Below, one piece after another: positions 56,978-64,000 of a DNA stretch of 64,000 nucleotides. The stretch is from Prevotella sp. GTDB lineage: Bacteria > Bacteroidota > Bacteroidia > Bacteroidales > Bacteroidaceae. Location of the stretch: NCBI GenBank assembly GCA_015060485.1, contig SUYI01000013.1, positions 16,738 through 80,737 of the forward strand, written 5' to 3'. The notes below the pieces were generated by a model. It was not told the DNA's origin. It did no database searches and saw nothing but the letters and a program-made list of their open reading frames with translations. How positions within the stretch are numbered: the first letter of the stretch is position 1; each line of letters begins with the position of its first letter. Made by a program: the position numbers and the translations under genes.

Positions 56978-58120
56978 ATGAAACTGTCACAATTCAGATT
57001 TAGAATGCCCGACGAGCTGCTGGCTCTGGAACCTCCCCACAAGGTGTTTGAAAACCCTGACGGTACAACCGAAAAAGTATATCGTCGCGACGAATGCCGT
57101 ATGATGATTGTGCACCGCAAGAGTCAAACCATCGAGATGTTCGAGAAAGACGAAGCGGGCAACGACACCAAGGAATTCATCAAGTTCCGTAACATCATCG
57201 ACTATTTCGACGAAGGCGACTCCATTATCTTCAACGATTCGAAGGTATTTCCCGCACGCCTGTATGGTACAAAGGAAAAGACCGATGCCAAAATTGAGGT
57301 CTTCCTGTTGCGTGAGCTGAATCCGGAGTTGCGCCTGTGGGACGTGCTGGTGGAGCCGGCACGTAAAATCCGTATCGGCAACAAGTTATTCTTCGAGGAA
57401 GATGGTCCGATGGTGGCAGAAGTCATAGACAACACAACCAGTCGAGGACGCACGTTGCGTTTCCTCTATGACTGTCCCCACGACGAGTTCAAGCAGGAAC
57501 TCTTTGCCTTAGGGTCTTCACCTGTTCCCCGTTACATCATCGACCGCCGTCCAGTGACAGAAGACGATACAGAGAATTTCCAGACTATCTATGCACAGCA
57601 TGAGGGTGCCGTCACCGCACCAGCTTCAGGACTGCATTTCAGCCGTGAGCTGATGAAGCGCCTTGAAATCCGCGGTGTCAATTTCTCGTTCATCACCGTG
57701 CATTGCGGATTGGGTTGCTTCGATTCCATCGAGGTAGAAGATCTGACGAAGCATAAAATGGGCTCTGAACAGATGATTATCACTCCTGAGGCCATTAAAC
57801 CCGTCAACGAGTCAAAGGCCAACGGACACCATATCTGTGCCGTCGGTGTGACCACCCTGCGTGCTACAGAGACTGCCGTAGGTACAGACGGTATGCTGAA
57901 GGAGTTCAACGGCTGGACCAACAAGTTTATCTTCCCGCCTTATGACTTCGGACTGGCCGACCGTCTGATTGTCAACTTCTACTACTCTGAGTCTACCATG
58001 CTTATGGCAACTGCTGCCTTCGGAGGTTACGACCTCATCATGGAGGCCTACCAGAAAGCTGTAGACAATGGCTATCATTTCGGATGCTACGGTGACTGCA
58101 TGCTGATTCTCGATGACTAA
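56978..58120 (+). CDS. queA: S-adenosylmethionine:tRNA ribosyltransferase-isomerase QueA
   Basis: QueA transfers and rearranges the ribosyl group of SAM onto preQ1 in tRNA, giving epoxyqueuosine. The 380-residue product shows [43 protein letters not shown] and [15 protein letters not shown]. The length is typical of Bacteroidota (longer than E. coli). It overlaps folK by 8 bp, so the two are cotranscribed and coupled. Confidence 0.95.
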   Translation: MKLSQFRFRMPDELLALEPPHKVFENPDGTTEKVYRRDECRMMIVHRKSQTIEMFEKDEAGNDTKEFIKFRNIIDYFDEGDSIIFNDSKVFPARLYGTKEKTDAKIEVFLLRELNPELRLWDVLVEPARKIRIGNKLFFEEDGPMVAEVIDNTTSRGRTLRFLYDCPHDEFKQELFALGSSPVPRYIIDRRPVTEDDTENFQTIYAQHEGAVTAPASGLHFSRELMKRLEIRGVNFSFITVHCGLGCFDSIEVEDLTKHKMGSEQMIITPEAIKPVNESKANGHHICAVGVTTLRATETAVGTDGMLKEFNGWTNKFIFPPYDFGLADRLIVNFYYSESTMLMATAAFGGYDLIMEAYQKAVDNGYHFGCYGDCMLILDD

Positions 58121-58586
58121 GCACCTAGTGTACTTGGGGCTGGGAACCAATTTGGGCGACAGGGCGAGTAACATCCTGCGAGCCATCCAACTGATTGGAG
58201 AGCGAGTCGGAATTGTGGTGCGGCAGTCGTCACTCATCGAGACAGAGCCCTGGGGCTTTGAGTCGCCCAATAAGTTTCTCAATGCCGTCATCCTCTGCGA
58301 GACGGAGCGGACACCACGCGAGGTGCTTCGGCTGACACAAAAAATTGAGCGCGATATGGGACGCAAGAAGCCCATAGGGAGGCAGTCCCCCAGTGCGACA
58401 CATCGCACAGATGGGACAGTCACCAAGCGACGATACAAAGACCGTCCCATTGATATCGACATTCTGCTGTATGACGACATCACCGTCGACGATCCCGACC
58501 TCAAGATACCCCATCCGCTGATGCACGAACGCGACTTTGTAATGGTTCCTCTTAACGAAATCCGACATATCGAAATATCAAAATAA
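58113..58586 (+). CDS. folK: 2-amino-4-hydroxy-6-hydroxymethyldihydropteridine pyrophosphokinase
   Basis: FolK adds pyrophosphate to the pterin in folate synthesis. The 157-residue product has [10 protein letters not shown] at the start and [13 protein letters not shown] with the metal-binding acidic residues. Its C-terminal residues (about HIEISK) are encoded by an 8-bp repeat that crosses the stop codon. It overlaps queA by 8 bp. Confidence 0.95.
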   Translation: MTKHLVYLGLGTNLGDRASNILRAIQLIGERVGIVVRQSSLIETEPWGFESPNKFLNAVILCETERTPREVLRLTQKIERDMGRKKPIGRQSPSATHRTDGTVTKRRYKDRPIDIDILLYDDITVDDPDLKIPHPLMHERDFVMVPLNEIRHIEISK

Positions 58587-58602
58587 CGACATATCGAAAT
58601 AT
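58563..58602 (+). repeat. 8-bp tandem array across the folK stop codon
   Basis: Five octamers lie here: CGACATAT, CGAAATAT, CAAAATAA, CGACATAT and CGAAATAT. The folK TAA is the end of the third unit, so the first units are translated. Confidence 0.92.
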
Positions 58603-58623
58603 TTAAACTAACAAAACTACAAA

Positions 58624-60129
58624 ATGAAAAAACTAATCACTCTCTTGCTGTTAGGCGTCACACTGACGGCTTCAGCACAAAAGCACACTTGCGACAAGGG
58701 CAAGGCCTGTGCCAACTGCGAAAATCCCTACAAGCACTACACCCAGAGCCTACCGTTTGTCATGCCCGAGGTCAGTGCGCCCAAGTTTCCTGACCGTCAA
58801 GTAAACCTGAAAGATTTCGGTGCAGTAGGTGACGGTATTACCCTCAACACCGAGGCATTTGCCAAGGCCATCGGACAACTGAGCAGTCAGGGCGGTGGTC
58901 GGCTGTTGGTTCCTGCCGGTGTGTGGTTTACAGGCCCCATCGAACTCAAGTCAAACATCAATCTCCATCTGGAGGTCGGTGCCGTTATCCTTTTCTCTGG
59001 CGACGACAGACTTTACTCCATCATCAAGACCTCGTTCGAAGGTCTGGAAACCCGCCGTTGCCAGTCACCACTTTCGGCCAACGGCTGTGAGAACATCGCC
59101 ATTACAGGTCGTGGTGTCATCGACGGCAATGGCCAGTGCTGGCGTCCTGTCAAAAAAAGCAAGATGACCGCTGGTCAATGGAAGGAAGTGCTGACACGCC
59201 CAGGTGGTGTCAAAGTTCGCGACGACTACTGGGTACCTTCACAAGGCTATGCCGATGCCGAGAAAAATGCCGACATGAATGTTGTCAAGGCCAATTCCGA
59301 GGCAGAATGGAACAATTACAAACGTTTCCTGCGCCCTGTAATGATCTCACTGGTCAACTGTAAGAATGTGCTTCTCCAGGGAGTTATCTTCCAGAACTCT
59401 CCTGCCTGGAACATCCATCCGCTGATGTGCGAGAATATCATCATCGACAATGTCCTCGCCCGCAATCCAGCCTACGCACAGAATGGCGACGCTCTCGATC
59501 TGGAGTCATGCAAGAATGCCCTTATCGTCAATTCAAAGTTCGATGCTGGCGACGATGGCATCTGCATCAAGAGTGGTAAGGATAAGGACGGACGCTTGCG
59601 TGGTCGTCCTTGTGAGAATGTGGTGGTCGACGGTTGCACCGTCTTCGCCGGACATGGTGGCTTCGTCGTTGGTTCCGAAATGAGCGGCGGTGTCAGAAAC
59701 ATTCTGGTAGAGAATTGTCAGTTCCTTGGTACAGACGTGGGCCTGCGCTTCAAGTCGACACGTGGTCGTGGCGGTATTGTGGAAAATATCTTCATCCGCG
59801 ATATCTCGATGACTGACATCAAGACCGATGCCATCACGTTCAATATGTATTATGGCGGCAAGTCAGTGGCCGAGATGCTGGCCGACGGCGACAATCCCGA
59901 TAACACCACAAAGATGCCTGTTACCGAGGAGACGCCCATCTTCCGCAACATCGACATTCAGGATATCGTCTGCAATGGTGCCGGACGTGCTATGGAGTTT
60001 AACGGACTTCCCGAGATGCCTATCAAGGGCATCAACCTGAAGAACATCGTCATCAAGGCCAAGAAGGACGCTACCTTCACCAATGCTGAGGACATTACGA
60101 AGGAGAACATCAACATTATTGTTGAGTAA
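58624..60129 (+). CDS. GH28 family polygalacturonase, exported
   Basis: GH28 enzymes hydrolyse pectin (polygalacturonan or rhamnogalacturonan). The 501-residue product has a signal peptide (cleavage near TASAQ), an early Cys-rich stretch, and a right-handed beta-helix. The catalytic region is DAGDDGICIK (Asp310/Asp311), with GHGGFVVGSEMSGG near 342-355 and RFKSTRGRGG near 376. These are the family's four conserved segments. No operon partner is obvious. It is convergent with the cardiolipin synthase gene. Confidence 0.93.
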   Translation: MKKLITLLLLGVTLTASAQKHTCDKGKACANCENPYKHYTQSLPFVMPEVSAPKFPDRQVNLKDFGAVGDGITLNTEAFAKAIGQLSSQGGGRLLVPAGVWFTGPIELKSNINLHLEVGAVILFSGDDRLYSIIKTSFEGLETRRCQSPLSANGCENIAITGRGVIDGNGQCWRPVKKSKMTAGQWKEVLTRPGGVKVRDDYWVPSQGYADAEKNADMNVVKANSEAEWNNYKRFLRPVMISLVNCKNVLLQGVIFQNSPAWNIHPLMCENIIIDNVLARNPAYAQNGDALDLESCKNALIVNSKFDAGDDGICIKSGKDKDGRLRGRPCENVVVDGCTVFAGHGGFVVGSEMSGGVRNILVENCQFLGTDVGLRFKSTRGRGGIVENIFIRDISMTDIKTDAITFNMYYGGKSVAEMLADGDNPDNTTKMPVTEETPIFRNIDIQDIVCNGAGRAMEFNGLPEMPIKGINLKNIVIKAKKDATFTNAEDITKENINIIVE

Positions 60130-60152
60130 GCAACTGCTTAAGAGATAAACGG

Positions 60153-60196
60153 AAAGAGGTAAGAGGTAGAAAATTTCCTTTTACCTCTTTTATAAT
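60153..60196. terminator. Two-way terminator between the GH28 and cls genes
   Basis: AAAGAGGTAA (60153-60162) and TTACCTCTTT (60181-60190) form a 10-bp stem with A- and T-rich flanks on both sides, between convergent genes. Confidence 0.75.
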
Positions 60197-61632
60197 AATG
60201 GGGAAATCATGCGCGTCAGGCTCTCCCAAAGACGCGGGAAGAACGTCGGATGCATCCATGAGGAGACACTCTCGAGCGTGACACTCAACGACTGGTCGTC
60301 GAGGAACACCTTTTTCAGCCGCAGCGCCGTACCTTGGTCGTAAATAAATACGTTAGCCTCGAAATTATTCTCAAACGAACGGAAATCAGCATTCGTCGAG
60401 CCACAGGTCACCAATGCGTCGTCGATAACCATCAGTTTCGAATGCATGAAGCCCGCCTTGTAGAGGAACACCTTGGCACCCGCCTCATGCAGTTCACGCA
60501 GGTAAGAGCGCGATGCCCATTCCGTAAAGCGGGCATCGGAATGGTAGGGACACAGTATGCGTACATCGACACCCGCCATCGTGGCCGTTTTCAGGGCAAA
60601 GAGCACGGGTTCGTTGGGAATGAAATAGGGTGTTTCCAGATAGATGTAACGCCGTGCTGCTGTGATGGCGCGAACGAATCCCTGCATAATCTCTGGATAG
60701 CGTGCCGTAACGCTGCTCGTCACCACCTGAGCGACCGGTGTGGAGTGCGAATTGTTCAGTGGGGACTGTTGAATGTCTGTGGGATAGTAGTCACGGTTGG
60801 TAATCAGTGTGCGGTCTACGAAGTACCAGTCTACCAAGAAAGACCGTTGCAGAGAATATACGATGGGGCCCTGCAAGCGTAGCATGGTGTCACGCCAAGG
60901 CTGTTCGCCCGTTCCCTTCACATAGCGCAGGGCGATGTTCATACCTCCTATATAACCAACCCGTCCATCGACGACAATAATCTTACGATGGTTACGGTAG
61001 TTTACCTTGCTGGTAAACGTGGGAAAATGTACGGGTAGGAAAGGTTGCACCTCAACGCCTCCTTCTCGCATCCGTTCGAAGAAACGATGGGGCACTCGCC
61101 AGCAGCCAACGTCGTCGTATATGACACGCACCTTAACGCCCTGACGTGACTTGTCAATCAGCGCATCAGCCACAAGGTTACCCAGTGCATCCTCCTCGAA
61201 GATATACATTGAGATATGGATGTGATGCCTTGCCTGTCCAATGTCTGCCAGCAGTTCTGGGAAGAAACTGTAGCCGTCGGTCATAATGTCGATAGCAGCC
61301 ACTTTGAAAGGCAGCGAGAGATTCTGGTTAATAAACAAGTCGACGAGCTGTTTGTGACTATCGGCCACATGCAGGTCCTGCTGTTCGACAAAGCCCAGCA
61401 TCGAGCGCTTCGACAACTGGTCGAGAGATCGCTGCGAGACGAGTCGCTCACGGCGGTGGTTGATGCCAAAGAAAATATAAAGCACAATACCCACCAGCGG
61501 CAAGAAGAGGATAACCAACGCCCAAGCCATTGTCTTGGCAGGCTGACGGTTGTCCATCACAACGTGGATGACCGTCAATGCTATCACGCCCCACAACAGC
61601 GTCATGCCGATGATGTAAAACAGTCCTTCCAT
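60190..61632 (-). CDS. cls: Cardiolipin synthase
   Basis: The enzyme joins two phosphatidylglycerol molecules (or a PG and PE) into cardiolipin. The 480-residue product has two N-terminal membrane helices (about 2-22 and 35-55). The two phospholipase-D-type HKD motifs are HRKIIVVDGRVGYIGG (His215) and HSKLMVIDDALVTCGSTN (His397). The layout is that of the ClsA group. With psd and pssA in this window, it completes the phospholipid set. Confidence 0.93.
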   Translation of the reverse strand: MEGLFYIIGMTLLWGVIALTVIHVVMDNRQPAKTMAWALVILFLPLVGIVLYIFFGINHRRERLVSQRSLDQLSKRSMLGFVEQQDLHVADSHKQLVDLFINQNLSLPFKVAAIDIMTDGYSFFPELLADIGQARHHIHISMYIFEEDALGNLVADALIDKSRQGVKVRVIYDDVGCWRVPHRFFERMREGGVEVQPFLPVHFPTFTSKVNYRNHRKIIVVDGRVGYIGGMNIALRYVKGTGEQPWRDTMLRLQGPIVYSLQRSFLVDWYFVDRTLITNRDYYPTDIQQSPLNNSHSTPVAQVVTSSVTARYPEIMQGFVRAITAARRYIYLETPYFIPNEPVLFALKTATMAGVDVRILCPYHSDARFTEWASRSYLRELHEAGAKVFLYKAGFMHSKLMVIDDALVTCGSTNADFRSFENNFEANVFIYDQGTALRLKKVFLDDQSLSVTLESVSSWMHPTFFPRLWESLTRMISPLL

Positions 61633-61657
61633 TCCTTAACTACTGACTATTGGCTCC

Positions 61658-63595
61658 TTACACAATCACATCCGTTCCCCGTTGACGGGCCAAGGCATTA
61701 CGCAGTTCCTGGGTCTGCTTGTACTCCTCCATCAGCTCACGGATGAGTTCCATGTCCGACCCTGCATCTTTCAGTTGACGTTGCACCTCCTTCATATGCT
61801 GATTCACAATGTCCATACGGAAATCAAGGATGAGATGCTGCATACGCTGACGCAGGTCACGCTCGCTATCTTGGCGTTCAAAGCTGCGACTCAGCTGGTG
61901 ACTGTCAATGCCTAACATCGATGCCAGCTGACTGATTTCCGGATCAGGATGCTGCATGAAATAGCGGTCGGCCTTGAAGTCTTTGTCGTCAGAATGTTCG
62001 ACAGCCTCGCGCAATACCTTATTATATAATGGTGTCGAGAACGACAGGTTGTCCTGTGACAGGTCATAGTCCACATACTGCGCCACATTCAGACTGACCG
62101 TCGAACCGTCATCAGCTTCCAAGTCGCTGAAGATGACCTCATCGCCATGACGGATGATGTTCTGAATGATGAGCCGTTCGACAGTGCTCTCGAACGAGAG
62201 GCGGTAGAACGACGTATCCTCCTGCTGTTGCCGTTCCGCAGACGACGTACGTTGTTCCTCGCGCTCGGCGGTCTTGCGCTGTTCTTCCCTATCGTCGGCA
62301 ATATATTTGTTCGTTTGCGTTATCAGTGTCCGTTCGTCGACCTCCAGTCGTCGGGCACACTCGCCAATATATGTGGCACGCACTATCGGATCGGGAATGA
62401 CACTCACCGAACGCACGATGCTGTTGATAGCCTCAGCACGTTTGATGGGATCCTTCACATTCTTCAGCATCAGCTCGGTCTTAAACTGGATAAAATCCGT
62501 CTGGTGGGCCTCAATATAGTCCTTGAACTGCTGCGAGGTATGCTTGCGGGCAAAGGAATCGGGGTCGTCACCATCGGGCAATAGCAGCACCTTCACATTC
62601 ATGCCCTCCTGCAACAGCATGTCCGTTCCACGCATGGCGGCATGGATACCAGCCTCATCACCGTCATAAAGCAACACGATATTGGGCGTAAATCTGCGCA
62701 ACAGCTTAATCTGGTATACGCTCAGCGCCGTTCCCGAGTTGGCCACCACATTCTCCAGTCCACACTGGTGCATGGCAATGACATCGGTATAGCCCTCCAC
62801 CATATACACGCAGTCTTCCTTTACAATGGCCTTCTTGGCCTGATAGATACCGTATAGCTCGCGTTCTTTATGATAAATCTCAGAATCGGGCGAGTTGACG
62901 TACTTCTGCTGAACGCCCTTTGTGGCAGCATCGAGCTTTCGGCCGCCAAAAGCCACCACCTTGCCGCTGACATTCAGCCACGGGAAAATGGCACGACCAG
63001 CAAAACGGTCGTACAATCCTTTCTCATTTTCTCCACACAAGCCCGTTTTCACCAGAAACTCCCGTTGGTATCCCTTGCGCTTAGCTTCATTCGCCAAGGC
63101 GTCACGCTTCGTCAGGGCAAAGCCCAACTGGAATTTCTCAATGATGTCGTCACGAATGCCGCGACTGCGGAAATACTGCTTGCCAATGGCCTGCCCGTCG
63201 ACGTCGTTCTTCAGAATCTCATGGAAATACTGACACGCCCACTCGTTCACCACAAACATCGACTCACGCTCCGACTGCTCGCGTTTCTCGTCTTCATTCA
63301 ACTCACGCTCCTGTATCTCAATATTGTATTTCTTGGCCAGCCAGCGCAGTGCCTCAGGATAGGTAATCTGCTCGTGCTTCATCAGGAAATTCACGGCATT
63401 TCCACCCTCACCACAGGCAAAACACTTACAAATCTGGCGGGCTGGCGACACCATGAACGAAGGGGTCTTGTCATCGTGGAAGGGACATAGTCCCTTATAG
63501 TTAACCCCCGCCTTGCGCAGGTTAACAAACTCGCCCACCACATCCACGATGTTCACGGCATCCATAATCTTATCGACGGTCGCTCTGTCAATCAT
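61658..63595 (-). CDS. dnaG: DNA primase DnaG
   Basis: DnaG makes RNA primers on the lagging strand. The 645-residue product has the N-terminal zinc-binding domain with CPFH (37-40) and CFAC (58-61), the catalytic TOPRIM core with VVANSGTAL and LLYDGDEAGIHAAM, and a C-terminal helicase-interacting region. The ATG at 63595 is 5 bp behind a promoter box (63601-63608), so the message would be leaderless and the longer frame starting at 63685 is unlikely. Confidence 0.95.
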   Translation of the reverse strand: MIDRATVDKIMDAVNIVDVVGEFVNLRKAGVNYKGLCPFHDDKTPSFMVSPARQICKCFACGEGGNAVNFLMKHEQITYPEALRWLAKKYNIEIQERELNEDEKREQSERESMFVVNEWACQYFHEILKNDVDGQAIGKQYFRSRGIRDDIIEKFQLGFALTKRDALANEAKRKGYQREFLVKTGLCGENEKGLYDRFAGRAIFPWLNVSGKVVAFGGRKLDAATKGVQQKYVNSPDSEIYHKERELYGIYQAKKAIVKEDCVYMVEGYTDVIAMHQCGLENVVANSGTALSVYQIKLLRRFTPNIVLLYDGDEAGIHAAMRGTDMLLQEGMNVKVLLLPDGDDPDSFARKHTSQQFKDYIEAHQTDFIQFKTELMLKNVKDPIKRAEAINSIVRSVSVIPDPIVRATYIGECARRLEVDERTLITQTNKYIADDREEQRKTAEREEQRTSSAERQQQEDTSFYRLSFESTVERLIIQNIIRHGDEVIFSDLEADDGSTVSLNVAQYVDYDLSQDNLSFSTPLYNKVLREAVEHSDDKDFKADRYFMQHPDPEISQLASMLGIDSHQLSRSFERQDSERDLRQRMQHLILDFRMDIVNQHMKEVQRQLKDAGSDMELIRELMEEYKQTQELRNALARQRGTDVIV

Positions 63596-63600
63596 GCCTG

Positions 63601-63631
63601 CAAAGATACAAATAAGCAAGAACAATGCAAA
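63601..63631 (-). promoter_or_regulatory. dnaG promoter, apparently giving a leaderless mRNA
   Basis: TTTG (63628-63631) and TATCTTTG (63601-63608) have 19-bp spacing on the minus strand. The ATG begins 6 bases after the -7 box. Confidence 0.65.
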
Positions 63632-63689
63632 ATAAATGTTGCACAAATTGCTTGCTTTGTGCACAAAAAGGCTGTTTTTGTGCATTTTG

Positions 63690-63721
63690 TTTGGCTATGT
63701 GCGATATTTTGCGTAATTTTG
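63690..63721 (+). promoter_or_regulatory. etfB promoter
   Basis: TTTG (63690-63693) and TAATTTTG (63714-63721) are 20 bp apart. The leader is about 40 nt. Confidence 0.65.
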
Positions 63722-63769
63722 CAGCCGATTTTCAAAAAGGATATCATTTTTACACATTATTATAATAAT

Positions 63770-64000
63770 ATGGCATTAAAAATTGTAGTACTTGCCAAGC
63801 AGGTACCCGACACAAGAAACGTGGGAAAGGACGCCATGACTGCCGAAGGCACTGTCAACCGCTCTGCCCTTCCCGCCATCTTCAACCCAGAAGATTTGAA
63901 TGCCTTGGAGCAAGCCCTTCGCTTGAAGGAGCAGAATCCAGGCTCAACAGTAGGAATCCTCACGATGGGTCCTCCACGTGCAGGTGAGATTATCCGTCAG
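63770..64000 (+). CDS. etfB: Electron transfer flavoprotein subunit beta, N-terminal part
   Basis: The visible 77 residues start MALKIVVLAKQVPDTRNVGK and include NRSALPAIFNPEDLNALEQA and GSTVGILTMGPPRAGEIIRQ. This is the adenine-nucleotide-binding alpha/beta fold of EtfB/FixA. The protein passes electrons from acyl-CoA dehydrogenases. The rest lies beyond the window, probably followed by etfA. Confidence 0.9.
   Translation, partial: MALKIVVLAKQVPDTRNVGKDAMTAEGTVNRSALPAIFNPEDLNALEQALRLKEQNPGSTVGILTMGPPRAGEIIRQ

Overview
The window comes from a Bacteroidota chromosome of the order Bacteroidales, most likely Prevotella or a close relative. The signs are a SusC/SusD pair, the type IX secretion regulator PorX next to PorW/SprE, a long Bacteroidota-type NusB, Bacteroidota-specific DUF families (DUF5606, DUF4834, DUF3098, DUF4112, DUF4491), and promoters of the Bacteroidota kind (a TTTG box about 20 bp upstream of TAnnTTTG). 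No rRNA, CRISPR array, integrase or intact insertion sequence was seen. One tRNA gene (Pro, GGG) is present.

Layout. 0-4.4 kb: the end of an outer-membrane barrel gene, then a housekeeping run nusB, yajC, ybbR-like, coaE, a DUF5606 gene and a convergent fur-family gene. 4.4-13.6 kb (minus strand): a large TonB-receptor-like barrel with a Gly/Arg-rich tail, then a SusC/SusD/lipoprotein operon. 13.6-15.4 kb: tadA, then an HU-like DNA-binding gene followed by two tiny membrane-protein genes. 15.4-22.9 kb: an accessory block that opens with about 750 bp of repeat-filled non-coding DNA. It holds a WYL-domain regulator with two overlapping small genes that share a motif, then a structured leader followed by small genes, a GH24 lysozyme and a DUF3987 primase-like gene. 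22.9-37.4 kb: core genes birA, pyrH, DUF4834/pssA/psd, dnaE, trxA, tsaE/porX/porW/aroA and tRNA-Pro. 37.4-50.3 kb: a second accessory block with a 192-bp direct repeat at 37.8 and 45.7 kb, many small or decayed genes, and a striking 640-bp nested inverted-repeat region at 49.6-50.2 kb. 50.3-64 kb: DUF4491, an acetylxylan esterase, a GH5 glycanase, a radical SAM gene, the core run ftsX-DUF3098-uppP-truB-queA-folK, a GH28 pectinase, cardiolipin synthase, dnaG and the start of etfB.

How the genes fit together. The SusCD system, acetylxylan esterase, GH5 and GH28 point to plant-polysaccharide use. PorX/PorW belong to control of type IX secretion. psd/pssA/cls make phosphatidylethanolamine and cardiolipin. 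dnaE and dnaG serve replication. tadA, truB, queA and tsaE modify tRNA.

The most unusual thing in the window is not a gene. Short tandem arrays of 7-bp or 8-bp units, each locus with its own unit sequence, start at or run across stop codons at many gene ends (nusB, coaE, the 4.4-kb receptor, pyrH, truB, folK). Similar arrays occur as inverted pairs around loops, and some lie in frame inside genes (primase, acetylxylan esterase). An 11-bp version forms the arms of the 49.6-50.2 kb structure.
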